DNA from: Comamonas terrigena NBRC 13299
GTDB lineage: Bacteria > Pseudomonadota > Gammaproteobacteria > Burkholderiales > Burkholderiaceae_C
NCBI RefSeq assembly: GCF_006740045.1
Contig: NZ_AP019749.1
Location: forward strand, 639,001 to 703,000
Direction: 5' to 3'
DNA: 64,000 nucleotides
Positions 17,938 through 26,288 of the stretch are shown here, one piece after another (position 1 is the first letter of the stretch; each line of letters begins with the position of its first letter). A program made the position numbers and the translations under genes. A model generated the notes under the pieces. The model saw nothing but the letters and a program-made list of their open reading frames with translations. It did no database searches and had not been told where the DNA came from.

Positions 17938-19302
17938 TCAGTAGCTGGCGTCCGCAATCGCCTGCCCCACCTGGCGCAGCGCCGGCTCCAGCACCTCCAG
18001 CGGCACCGATCCCAGCGCCAGGCGCAGCGCATGCGGCACCTGGGCGGTGGTGGCGAACGGCTCGGCCGTGGAGACGGCAATCCCTTGCTGCAGCAGGGTC
18101 GCCGCAATCTGGTCGGCGCGTGCTTCGGGCGGCAGCGGCAGCCACAGAAAGTAGGACAGCGGGTGGCTGACCCGCGGCAGACCGGGCAGCAGTGTGCCCA
18201 GCACGCGGGCTGCCAGTTGCTGGCGCAGCGCGGCGTCTTCGCGTTTGTGCGTTTCCAGCCGGGTGACGGTGCCGTCTTCCAGCCAGCCGCAGGCGATGGC
18301 GGCCATCACGCCCGGGGTGTTCCAGGTGGTGGCGCGGATGGCGCGCTCCAGCGCGGGCACCCAGTCCAGCGGCGCGGCGGCAAAGCCCACCCGCAGCCCG
18401 GCCGCCACATTCTTGGAAAAACCGGATACATACACCGTGCGCTCCGGCGCCAGCGCGGCCAGCGGCGGCGGGGCCGGGTCGGCCAGGTAGGCGTAGGCCC
18501 CGTCTTCGATCAGCATCAGATCGTGCGCGCGCGCCAATTCCACCAGCTGCAGGCGCTGGGCAAGCGGCAGCACCCAGCCCAGCGGGTTGTGCAGCGTGGG
18601 CATGGTGTAGACCGCACGCACGCTGCGCTGGCGGCACAGCTGCTGCAGCGCGGCCAGGTCGGGCCCCTGCGGTGTGGCGGGAAGGGGCAGCAGCTCCAGG
18701 TGCAGCTGCTGCGCCAGCAGCTTGAAGCCGGGGTAGGTGAGTGCGTCCACGGCCACCACGTCGCCGGGCGTAAGCCGCGCCATCAGCGCCACGGTCAGGC
18801 CGTGCTGGGCGCCATCCACCAATACCACCTGTTCACCGCTGACCTGCAGGCCGCGTGCACGCAGGTGCTGGGCCACGGCGGCGCGGTCGCGGGGGCGGCC
18901 GCCATGGGGCTGGTAGCGCAGCAGAGCTTCCAGGTCACCGGTCAGAGCCAGCTGGCGCAGCGCGGTGCGCAGCAGCTCGGCCTGGCTGGGCAAGGTCGGC
19001 ACGTTGAAGCTCAGGTCCACGCTGCCCAGCGCTGCCGGCGGAATGTCGATGCCGTGGCCCGGCGGCAGTGCGGTTTCCTTGACGAAGGTGCCGCGCCCGG
19101 TTTCGCCGCTGACCAGGCCCATGGCGCTGAGCTCGGCGTAGACGCGGCTGGCAGTGACCAGGGCCAGGCCTTCGCGGGCCGCCAGTGTGCGGTGCGTGGG
19201 CAGGCGTGTGCCTGCCGGCAGCTGGCCGCTGCGGATGGCGGCCGCCAGGCGGTCCACCACGGTCTGGTAGCGGGAGGTGCGGGCTAGGGAAGTGGTGGCC
19301 AT
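17938..19302 (-). CDS. MocR-type regulator (GntR wHTH fused to aminotransferase fold)
   Basis: 454 residues from ATG 19302; an in-frame ATG 13 codons upstream (19341) is an alternative. Residues about 10-75 are a GntR-type winged helix (LPAGTRLPTHRTLAAREGLALVTASRVYAEL). The rest resembles fold-type I PLP-dependent aminotransferases, with VLVDGAQHGLTV, MLIEDGAYAYL and the PLP-lysine motif VSGFSKN. Such proteins act as transcription factors sensing PLP or amino compounds. The divergent DMT-family exporter starts 133 bp away and is the obvious target. Confidence 0.9.
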   Translation of the reverse strand: MATTSLARTSRYQTVVDRLAAAIRSGQLPAGTRLPTHRTLAAREGLALVTASRVYAELSAMGLVSGETGRGTFVKETALPPGHGIDIPPAALGSVDLSFNVPTLPSQAELLRTALRQLALTGDLEALLRYQPHGGRPRDRAAVAQHLRARGLQVSGEQVVLVDGAQHGLTVALMARLTPGDVVAVDALTYPGFKLLAQQLHLELLPLPATPQGPDLAALQQLCRQRSVRAVYTMPTLHNPLGWVLPLAQRLQLVELARAHDLMLIEDGAYAYLADPAPPPLAALAPERTVYVSGFSKNVAAGLRVGFAAAPLDWVPALERAIRATTWNTPGVMAAIACGWLEDGTVTRLETHKREDAALRQQLAARVLGTLLPGLPRVSHPLSYFLWLPLPPEARADQIAATLLQQGIAVSTAEPFATTAQVPHALRLALGSVPLEVLEPALRQVGQAIADASY

Positions 19303-19351
19303 GGGGTGGATCAGCGCAGCCATCGCAGCAATTGCAACCATCGCAACGGCT

Positions 19352-19390
19352 TTGTACGCATGACAATTTTTTGATTGTATTGGGTTGTAT
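19352..19390. promoter_or_regulatory. Repeated TTGTA(C/T) elements in the MocR/exporter divergent region
   Basis: TTGTAC (19352-19357) and two TTGTAT (19375-19380 and 19385-19390, one helical turn apart) lie in an AT-rich patch; ACAAT (19363-19367) and ATTGT (19374-19378) form an inverted repeat. MocR proteins commonly bind directly repeated sites near their own divergent promoters, so this is a candidate operator. Confidence 0.4.
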
Positions 19391-19435
19391 GCCTAGCATG
19401 GCGGCCTTGTTCCTGTTGCACCGCGTTCCACTGCC

Positions 19436-20344
19436 ATGACCTCTTCCGCCCAAGCTGCTTCGGCGTCTACCCCTGTCCACAGTTCCCAAGGCTGGCTCAA
19501 CGGCCTGATCGGGGTGGTGATCTTCAGCGGCTCACTGCCGGCCACACGGCTGGCGGTGCTGGATCTGCCGCCGGTGTGGCTGACGGTGGCGCGTGCCAGC
19601 ATTGCCGGGTTGCTGGCACTGGTGGTGGTGCTGTGGTGCCGGCAACCGCGCCCGGCGCGCTCCCAGATGGCGTCGTTGGCTGTGGTGGCGGGGGGCGTGG
19701 TGCTGGGCTTTCCGCTGCTGACGGCGCTGGCGCTGCAGCATGTGCCGGCGGCGCATTCGATTGTGCTGGTGGCGCTGCTGCCGCTGTGCACGGCGGTGTG
19801 CGGTGTGTGGCGGGGCGGTGAGCGCCTGCGGCCGGCGTTCTGGGCGCTGTCGCTGCTGGGCGCGGCACTGGTGCTGGGGTTTGCGCTGTGGGCCGCCTGG
19901 CAGCAAGGGGGGGAGACGTCGTTTGTGGGCGACGGACTGATGCTGCTGGCCGTGGCGGTCTGTGGCCTGGGGTATGCGGAAGGGGCCAAGCTCTCGCGCA
20001 GCCTGGGCGGCTGGCAGGTGATCAGCTGGGCGCTGGTGCTGTCGCTGCCGGTGATGCTGCCGCTCACCCTGTGGCTGTGGCCTGCTGACCTGAGCGCCGT
20101 GCGCGCCCCGGCCTGGTGGGGACTGGCCTATGTGGCGCTGTTCAGCATGTGGCTGGGCTTTGTCTTCTGGTACCGGGGCCTGGCGCAGGGCGGCATTGCG
20201 GCCGTGGGGCAGTTGCAGCTGCTGCAGCCTTTGCTGGGGCTGGCGCTGGCGGCCTGGCTGCTGGGTGAGGCGGTGAGCCCGGCCATGCTGGCGGTGACCG
20301 TGGCCGTGATCGCCTGCGTGGCCGGGGCCAAGCGGGTGGCGTGA
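19436..20344 (+). CDS. EamA/DMT-family transporter
   Basis: 302 residues with ten hydrophobic segments in two homologous halves, the EamA layout of the drug/metabolite transporter superfamily. Conserved features include WLNGLIGVVIFSGSLPATRLA in helix 1 and QLQLLQPLLGLALAAWLLGE before the last helix pair. Members export amino acids, their analogues or other small metabolites through the inner membrane. The gene starts just after the MocR divergent region and is probably its target; the substrate may be an amino-acid-like or PLP-related compound. Confidence 0.88.
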   Translation: MTSSAQAASASTPVHSSQGWLNGLIGVVIFSGSLPATRLAVLDLPPVWLTVARASIAGLLALVVVLWCRQPRPARSQMASLAVVAGGVVLGFPLLTALALQHVPAAHSIVLVALLPLCTAVCGVWRGGERLRPAFWALSLLGAALVLGFALWAAWQQGGETSFVGDGLMLLAVAVCGLGYAEGAKLSRSLGGWQVISWALVLSLPVMLPLTLWLWPADLSAVRAPAWWGLAYVALFSMWLGFVFWYRGLAQGGIAAVGQLQLLQPLLGLALAAWLLGEAVSPAMLAVTVAVIACVAGAKRVA

Positions 20345-20362
20345 TCTGCCGTGCAGCGCGCC

Positions 20363-21187
20363 TCAGCGCGCGGTGATGGAATGTGCCACCGGCGCACCGC
20401 CGTCTTCGCGGCGCCAGGTGGTTTCCATGCGAAAGCGCGCAGGGATGTACCAGTTGACCGAGGCGGCCAGCAACTGGTCCTGGGTGTCGTAATAGGCCCG
20501 CACCACATGCAGGGCCGGGCTGCCGGCGGGCAGGCGCAGCAGGTGCAGCGCGGGATCGGGCATCAGGTCGGCTTCGATGCGCTGGCGGATGCTGTCGGCC
20601 TCTACGCCGCACAGCGTCTTCAGCAGCGTGTAGATGCTGGGGTGGTCGCCATGCAGGTGGGCAATGATTTCAGCGAATGCCGGGCGCAGGTAGATCTGCG
20701 AGTACGACATGGGACTGACCTGTCCCGTGGGGTGGCGCATGGCGGTCAGTTCCATCCACACCGATCGCTGGGGGCAGTGCAGGATGGCGGCCAGGGCGGC
20801 ATCGGCCTCCTTGCGCTGGCTGGCCAGCACTTCCAGACGCGTGCTATCGCCATAGGTCATCGCATCCTGAAAGGTGCTTTCCGAGGTCAGCACATACGGC
20901 ACCACCGGCTGGGTGGCCCGCACCACGCTGCCGGCGCCGGGCTGCTTGCTTATCAGACCTTCCTCCACCATGCGGCGCGTGGCTTCACGCACCGTGTGGC
21001 GGCTGACGCCGTACTGGGCGCAGAGCTGGACTTCCGTGGGAAAGCTGCTGTGCACGGGGTACTGCCCGTTCTGGATGGCGGCGCACAGCTGCTGGTAGAG
21101 CTGCTGGTAGAGCGGGCCATCGGCAGCCACAGGGCGTTTGGCCGTGCGAGTGGCGGTGTGCGAGGAGGGCGTGGCGGTTCGGGGCAT
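20363..21187 (-). CDS. GntR-family regulator with UTRA effector domain (HutC type)
   Basis: 274 residues. The N-terminal winged helix (LYQQLYQQLCAAIQNGQYPVH, then YGVSRHTVREATRRMVEEGLI) is followed by the UTRA ligand-binding domain from about residue 105, where SPMSYSQIYLRP and GVEADSIRQRIEA are seen. HutC-type repressors release DNA on binding pathway intermediates. It is divergent from the CoA-transferase gene; two TGT(A/C)CGTACA sites in between are good candidate operators. It most likely controls the 21.3-27.3 kb catabolic operon. Confidence 0.92.
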   Translation of the reverse strand: MPRTATPSSHTATRTAKRPVAADGPLYQQLYQQLCAAIQNGQYPVHSSFPTEVQLCAQYGVSRHTVREATRRMVEEGLISKQPGAGSVVRATQPVVPYVLTSESTFQDAMTYGDSTRLEVLASQRKEADAALAAILHCPQRSVWMELTAMRHPTGQVSPMSYSQIYLRPAFAEIIAHLHGDHPSIYTLLKTLCGVEADSIRQRIEADLMPDPALHLLRLPAGSPALHVVRAYYDTQDQLLAASVNWYIPARFRMETTWRREDGGAPVAHSITAR

Positions 21188-21250
21188 GCGGGATGCAGTG
21201 TCGCAGAGAACGCAATCCTGCGGACAGGTTAAGCCATGTCAAAGCGGGTT

Positions 21251-21282
21251 TGTCCGTACATTGTTTTAAATGTACGTACATT
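21251..21282. promoter_or_regulatory. Twin operator for the GntR regulator
   Basis: A perfect 14-bp palindrome AATGTAC-GTACATT (21269-21282) and a near copy TGTCCGTACA (21251-21260) are centred 20 bp apart, two helical turns, on the same face of the DNA. They lie between the divergent GntR and CoA-transferase genes, where repressor binding would block both promoters. Confidence 0.7.
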
Positions 21283-21317
21283 ACATTTTCATGCATCGGA
21301 TTTGAAAGTGCCCGGCC

Positions 21318-22487
21318 ATGTCTCTCCCCCCTCTCCAGTCCTCACCGCCACCCGCCCAGCCTTTCCAGGGGCTGGTGGTGGTGGAACTGGGTCACAGCGT
21401 GGCAGCACCGTTCACCGGACTGATCCTGGCCGAAATGGGCGCCGAGGTCATCAAGGTGGAAAAAGCCGAAGGTGACGATGCACGCCGCTGGGGTCCGCCT
21501 TTTTGGGAAGGCGAGGGCGCCTATTTCCAGGCGCTGAACCGCAACAAGCAGTCGGTGGTCTGCAACCTGCGCGATGCGCAGGAGGTGGCGGCGTTGCGCC
21601 GTCTGATCGCCGAGCGCGCGGATGTGGTCATCCAGAACCTGCGCCCCGGCCATGTGCAGCAGCTGGGCCTGGATGCGGCCACGCTGCGGGCAGACAAGCC
21701 GTCGCTGATCTACTGCAACCTGGGGGCCTTCGGTGCGGTGGGGCCGCTCAAGGACCGCCCGGGCTACGACCCGCTGATGCAGGCCTTCGGCGGCATCATG
21801 AGCACCACCGGCGAGCCGGGCCGGGCTTCGGTGCGTGTGGCACCGTCCATCGTTGACATGGGCACGGGCATGTGGGGGGCCATCGGCATCCTGGCCGCGC
21901 TGCACCGCCGCCACCAGACGGGGGAGGGCCAGACGGTGGACGTCTCGCTGTTCGAGACCGCTGCCACCTGGGTATCGCTGCTGGCCGGCCAGGTCATGGC
22001 CAGCGGCCAGCAGGTGCAAAAGCAGGGCTCGGGAGCGCCCGGCATTGCGCCCTACAAGGCCTATGCCACACGGGACGGGGAGGTGGTGATCTCTGCCGGC
22101 AGCGATGCGCTGTTCCAGCGCCTGTGCGGCGTGCTGGGCCACCCGGAATGGGCCACGCAGGCCCGCTTCATCGACAACCCGCAGCGCGTGGCGCACCAGG
22201 AGGCGCTGTACCGCCTGATCGACCCGCTGGTGGCAGCCCGACCCACCGCCCACTGGGTGGAGGCGCTGGAAGCCGCCGGCGTCCCCTGTGCCCCGGTCAA
22301 TACGGTGGGCCAGATGCTGGAGCACGCCCAGACCCAGGCGCTGGACCTGGTGCATCCCGTGCCCGGTACCGGCATGCGCTTTGTGGCGCTGCCGCTGAGC
22401 CTGGACGGTCAGCGCCCGCGTGTGCGCAGCGCCCCGCCTGCGCTGGGCGCCCATACCCAGCAGTTGCTTTTTCCGGAGCTGGCATGA
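21318..22487 (+). CDS. CaiB/BaiF (family III) CoA-transferase
   Basis: 389 residues. The family signature is clear: FQGLVVVELGHSVAAPFTGLILAEMGAEVIKVE at the start (quoted in parts), NRNKQSVVCNL, then RPGYDPLMQAFGG and SIVDMGTGMWGAIGILAAL in the region of the catalytic aspartate. Family III enzymes move CoA between acids in the cytoplasm; here it would activate the carboxylic acid degraded by the cluster. First gene of the operon, its stop overlaps the next start by 4 bases (ATGA). Confidence 0.92.
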   Translation: MSLPPLQSSPPPAQPFQGLVVVELGHSVAAPFTGLILAEMGAEVIKVEKAEGDDARRWGPPFWEGEGAYFQALNRNKQSVVCNLRDAQEVAALRRLIAERADVVIQNLRPGHVQQLGLDAATLRADKPSLIYCNLGAFGAVGPLKDRPGYDPLMQAFGGIMSTTGEPGRASVRVAPSIVDMGTGMWGAIGILAALHRRHQTGEGQTVDVSLFETAATWVSLLAGQVMASGQQVQKQGSGAPGIAPYKAYATRDGEVVISAGSDALFQRLCGVLGHPEWATQARFIDNPQRVAHQEALYRLIDPLVAARPTAHWVEALEAAGVPCAPVNTVGQMLEHAQTQALDLVHPVPGTGMRFVALPLSLDGQRPRVRSAPPALGAHTQQLLFPELA

Positions 22488-23305
22488 CACAGGAGCCATG
22501 GATGGATGTTGTGAACACCGCCTACGAGACGCTGGATGTGGCGCTCGTGGGCCCGCACGTGCTGCAGGTGACACTGAACCGCCCCGATGCGGGCAATGCC
22601 CTCAACACCCAGATGGGGCGCGAACTGCTGCAGCTGTGGAGCGCGCTGACCGAGGATGCCGGCCCGGTGCGCTGCGTGGTGCTGACCGGTGCGGGGGGGC
22701 GGATTTTCTGTGCCGGAGGCGATCTGAAGGAGCGCAACGGCATGACCCAGCGCCAGTGGCAGCTGCAGCACGAATTGTTCGAGCGCATGTACTGGACGCT
22801 GACCGACCTGCCGCTGCCGGTAGTGGCCGCCGTCAACGGCCACGCCTATGGCGGCGGCATGGAAATGGCGCTGTGCTGCGACTTTGTCTATGCCAGCGAG
22901 GTGGCGCGCTTTGCCCTGCCCGAGGTGACGCTGGGCATCATGCCGGGCGCCGGTGGCACGCAGAACCTGCCCCGCGCCGTGGGCGAGCGCCGGGCCAAGG
23001 AGCTGCTGCTGACCGGCAGGCCGCTGTCCGCCACCCAGGCGTTGGAGTGGGGTGTGGCCAACAGCGTCTACCCCATGGGCGAAGTGCTGGAACGGGCGCA
23101 CGAGACGGCGGCGGTGATTGCCGGCAACGCGCCGCTGTCAGTGCGGCAGATCAAGAAATCGGTGCGTTATGGCGGCCAGATGGAGCTGCGCACGGCCTAC
23201 CGTTTCGAGGTGGAAGCCTACAACCACCTGGTGGGCACCCAGGACCGCATGGAAGGCGTGCGTGCCTTCAACGAGAAGCGTCCCCCCGTTTTCACGGGGC
23301 AGTGA
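22484..23305 (+). CDS. Enoyl-CoA hydratase/isomerase (crotonase family)
   Basis: 273 residues from ATG 22484, overlapping the CoA-transferase stop. Crotonase landmarks: FCAGGDLKE (oxyanion loop), NGHAYGGGMEMALCCD with the first catalytic-type Glu, and LPEVTLGIMPGAGGTQNLPR with the second. Both glutamates expected for hydratase activity are present. It should hydrate an unsaturated CoA-ester, probably the product of the acyl-CoA dehydrogenase encoded next. Confidence 0.92.
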   Translation: MTQEPWMDVVNTAYETLDVALVGPHVLQVTLNRPDAGNALNTQMGRELLQLWSALTEDAGPVRCVVLTGAGGRIFCAGGDLKERNGMTQRQWQLQHELFERMYWTLTDLPLPVVAAVNGHAYGGGMEMALCCDFVYASEVARFALPEVTLGIMPGAGGTQNLPRAVGERRAKELLLTGRPLSATQALEWGVANSVYPMGEVLERAHETAAVIAGNAPLSVRQIKKSVRYGGQMELRTAYRFEVEAYNHLVGTQDRMEGVRAFNEKRPPVFTGQ

Positions 23306-23356
23306 CACCCCCGGGAGCCCGTGTTTGAACAGCCAATTGACAGTGCGAGGACAGCC

Positions 23357-24538
23357 ATGACCGAATCTGCCGTGGTCCACATCGAAGCCGGTACCGACTA
23401 TGCCGACATCCGCGACAGCGTACGCCGCGTCTGCGCCGACTTTCCGGGTGCCTACTGGCGCACGCTGGAGGAGACCGGCGCTTACCCGTCGGAATTTGTC
23501 CAGGCGCTGACCGACGCCGGTTTTCTGGGGGCGCTGATTCCCGAGGAGTACGGCGGCAGCGGCATGCCGCTGCGCGCGGCGGCCGTGATCCTGGAGGAAA
23601 TCCATGCCAGCGGTTGCAATGCCGGCGCCTGCCACGCCCAGATGTACACCATGGGCACGGTGCTGCGCCACGGCTCGCAGGCGCAAAAAGACCTGTACCT
23701 GCCGCAGATTGCCACCGGCACGCTGCGCCTGCAGGCGTTTGGCGTCACCGAGCCCACCACCGGATCGGACACCACCAAGCTCAAGACCCGTGCCGTGCGC
23801 GAGGGTGACCGCTATGTGGTCAATGGCCAGAAGGTCTGGACCTCGCGGGCGCTGTACTCCGACCTGATGCTGCTGCTGGCGCGCACCACGCCGCTGGAGG
23901 ACTGCGCCCGCAAGAGCGACGGTCTGTCGGTCTTTCTGGTGGACATGCGCCAGCTGAAGGGCAAGGGGCTGGAGATCCGCAAGCTGCCGGCCATGGTGAA
24001 CCACAACACCACCGAAATCTTTTTCGACAATATGCGCATTCCGGCCAGCAGCCTGATCGGCGAGGAAGGCAAGGGGCTGAAATACATTCTGGACGGCATG
24101 AATGCCGAGCGCATTCTGGTGGGCGCCGAATGCATTGGCGATGCGCGCTGGTTCACCGACACGGCGGTGCAGTACGTCAGCGAACGCCGGGTGTTCGACC
24201 GGCCCATCGGCCAGAACCAGGGGGTGCAGTTTCCCATCGCCAAGGCCTACGCCGAAATGCAGGCCGCCGATCTGGTGCTGCGCCGTGCCTGTGCCCGGTT
24301 TGCGGCCGGCCTGCCCTGCGGCGAAGATGCCAACATGGGTAAGCTGCTGGCCTCCGAAGCCTCCTGGCACGCGGCCGAAGCCTGTCTGCAAAGCCATGGT
24401 GGCTTTGGCTTTGCCACCGAATACAACGTGGAGCGCAAATGGCGCGAAACCCGGCTCTACCAGGTGGCGCCGATCTCCTCCAACCTGATCCTGTCCTATG
24501 TGGGTGAGCACATCCTGGGCATGCCCCGGTCGTACTGA
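23357..24538 (+). CDS. Acyl-CoA dehydrogenase family protein, atypical catalytic region
   Basis: 393 residues from ATG 23357 (AGGA upstream at 23347-23350; an in-frame GTG at 23321 is less likely). Domain order is normal: helical N-terminus, FGVTEPTTGSDTTKLKTRA FAD-binding strand region, VNGQKVWTS, then the C-terminal helical bundle with QSHGGFGFATEYNVER. Where many members have YEGT with the catalytic Glu, this protein reads YQVAPISSN, so the usual base is absent at that position. It is expected to be an FAD enzyme passing electrons to ETF, introducing a double bond next to the CoA-ester, but the base must come from elsewhere. Confidence 0.88.
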   Translation: MTESAVVHIEAGTDYADIRDSVRRVCADFPGAYWRTLEETGAYPSEFVQALTDAGFLGALIPEEYGGSGMPLRAAAVILEEIHASGCNAGACHAQMYTMGTVLRHGSQAQKDLYLPQIATGTLRLQAFGVTEPTTGSDTTKLKTRAVREGDRYVVNGQKVWTSRALYSDLMLLLARTTPLEDCARKSDGLSVFLVDMRQLKGKGLEIRKLPAMVNHNTTEIFFDNMRIPASSLIGEEGKGLKYILDGMNAERILVGAECIGDARWFTDTAVQYVSERRVFDRPIGQNQGVQFPIAKAYAEMQAADLVLRRACARFAAGLPCGEDANMGKLLASEASWHAAEACLQSHGGFGFATEYNVERKWRETRLYQVAPISSNLILSYVGEHILGMPRSY

Positions 24539-24657
24539 GGAATGGAGATGACGTTTCCTCTGGGCTGCTGCACAGTGTCCGTCGACCACATTGCCCCGGC
24601 AGGGGCGGTCCCGGTTTCGGGGCGGGCTGAGGGCGCGCAGCGCCATGGAGCAACACG

Positions 24658-26076
24658 ATGCCGATAGCTGAAATGACACCGGTGGCGGTGCCGCCTGCCC
24701 GCTTGAAGACCTCTTTGCCGCTGACGCAGGCGCTGGCGCGCTATGTGCGGGCGCCGCACTTTGGCGGCCAGGAGGCTGCAGCCTGTGCCCTGGCGCTGAC
24801 CGGCACGCTGGACACGCTGGCCACGCTGCTGGCGGGCCAGAACGAGCCGGTGGTGCGCATCGTGCGTGCCCATCTGGCGGCCAGCGGCACCGGCCCTGCC
24901 GAGGCGCCGGCTCCGTCGCTGCAGCAGTTGCTGGGCACCGCCCAGGCGGCCCTGGTGAATGCCGTGGCCGGCCATGCGCTGGACTATGACGATGTGGCCA
25001 TGTCGGCCCACCCCAGCACGGTGCTGGTGCCTACGCTGTGGGCCGAGGCCCACCGCCTGGGCGCCAGCGGCGCCGAACTGCTGCGTGCCTATGTGGTCGG
25101 TTACGAGGTCTGGGCCGAGCTGTTCAGCCGCGAAAGCGGGCAGTACCACCTCAAGGGCTGGCACCCCACCGGCGTGTTCGGCGTGGTGGGTGCGGCGGCC
25201 GGCGTGGCCTACCTGAACCGGGAGACACTGACCGAAGGCCAGGTGGCCCGGGCGCTGTCGCTGGCTGCCAGTTCGGCGGCAGGGCTGGTGGCCAATTTCG
25301 GCACCATGGCCAAACCCTGGCACGCGGGCCGTGCGGCGGCGGCGGCGATCGATGCCGTGCGGCTGGCACAACTGGGCATGACGGCGGCCACCGATGTGTT
25401 CGAGCACCATGCCGGCTTCCTTGCCGCGCTGTCGCCAAGCGGTGAATGCGATCTGCAGCGCCCGGCCACCATCGGCGGTGTTCCCCGGCTGCTGAGCTGG
25501 GGGCTGTCGATCAAGTGCTATCCGGTGTGCTACTCGGGCCACCGCGTGATCGACGGCGTGCTGCAACTCAAGGCAGCCCATGGGCTGCAGCCCCAAGACG
25601 TGCAGCGCGTGGATGTGACCATTGGCAATGCCCAGGCCAGCATGCTGCGCAACCACCGCCCGGTGAGCGGGCTGGAGGCCAAGTTCAGCATCGAGTTCGA
25701 TGTGGCCTGCGCCCTGGTGGCCGGCGACGTGGGCCTGGCGCAGCTGACCGACGTTTTCACCCAGCGCACTGACATGCAGGCACTGATGGCCAAGGTGCAG
25801 GTGCACACCACCGAGCGCAGCGACCCGGTCGATCCGGCGTTTTCCGTGGCCGACAGCGTGCGCATCACCACGCGCGACGGCCGGCGGCTGGAGACCGGAG
25901 AGATCCGCTTTCCCAAAGGCCATGCCATGTACCCGCTCAGTGCCGAGGCGCTGCGCAGCAAGTTCCTGGACTGCGTGGCCTACAGCGGCCTGCCGTGCGA
26001 TGGCGCCGCGCTGTACGACGCCGTGCGCAGCCTGGCCCAGATGCCCGATGTCCGCGCGCTGGCGCAGCATCTCTGA
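24658..26076 (+). CDS. MmgE/PrpD family protein
   Basis: 472 residues. MmgE/PrpD hallmarks: NAVAGHALDYDDV near residue 100, GWHPTGVFGVVGAAA near 165, AKPWHAGRAAAAAI near 220, and SIKCYPVCYSGHRVIDG near 285. Family members include 2-methylcitrate dehydratase and cis-aconitate decarboxylase, so a dehydratase/hydratase or decarboxylase on a tricarboxylic or branched dicarboxylic acid is likely. The exact substrate cannot be read. It is placed between the dehydrogenase and a TctC binding protein in one transcription direction. Confidence 0.9.
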   Translation: MPIAEMTPVAVPPARLKTSLPLTQALARYVRAPHFGGQEAAACALALTGTLDTLATLLAGQNEPVVRIVRAHLAASGTGPAEAPAPSLQQLLGTAQAALVNAVAGHALDYDDVAMSAHPSTVLVPTLWAEAHRLGASGAELLRAYVVGYEVWAELFSRESGQYHLKGWHPTGVFGVVGAAAGVAYLNRETLTEGQVARALSLAASSAAGLVANFGTMAKPWHAGRAAAAAIDAVRLAQLGMTAATDVFEHHAGFLAALSPSGECDLQRPATIGGVPRLLSWGLSIKCYPVCYSGHRVIDGVLQLKAAHGLQPQDVQRVDVTIGNAQASMLRNHRPVSGLEAKFSIEFDVACALVAGDVGLAQLTDVFTQRTDMQALMAKVQVHTTERSDPVDPAFSVADSVRITTRDGRRLETGEIRFPKGHAMYPLSAEALRSKFLDCVAYSGLPCDGAALYDAVRSLAQMPDVRALAQHL

Positions 26077-26288
26077 AGGAGGCTGTCGAGTCCCTGATAC
26101 CCCCTGCAAGGCGCGTGCCGTGCACCGGCCCCACAAGGACCGCATGCCCCGCGCTGCAGCAGCCGCCCACCGGCGGTGGAAGACCGAAAGTGAGGCCGTC
26201 CGTGCTGGCTGCTGCCGCCGGACGCATGCGAACCCGGTGCGCCGTATGCCAACGATGAACGCGGCGCGCTGTTTTGACGGAGTCCACC

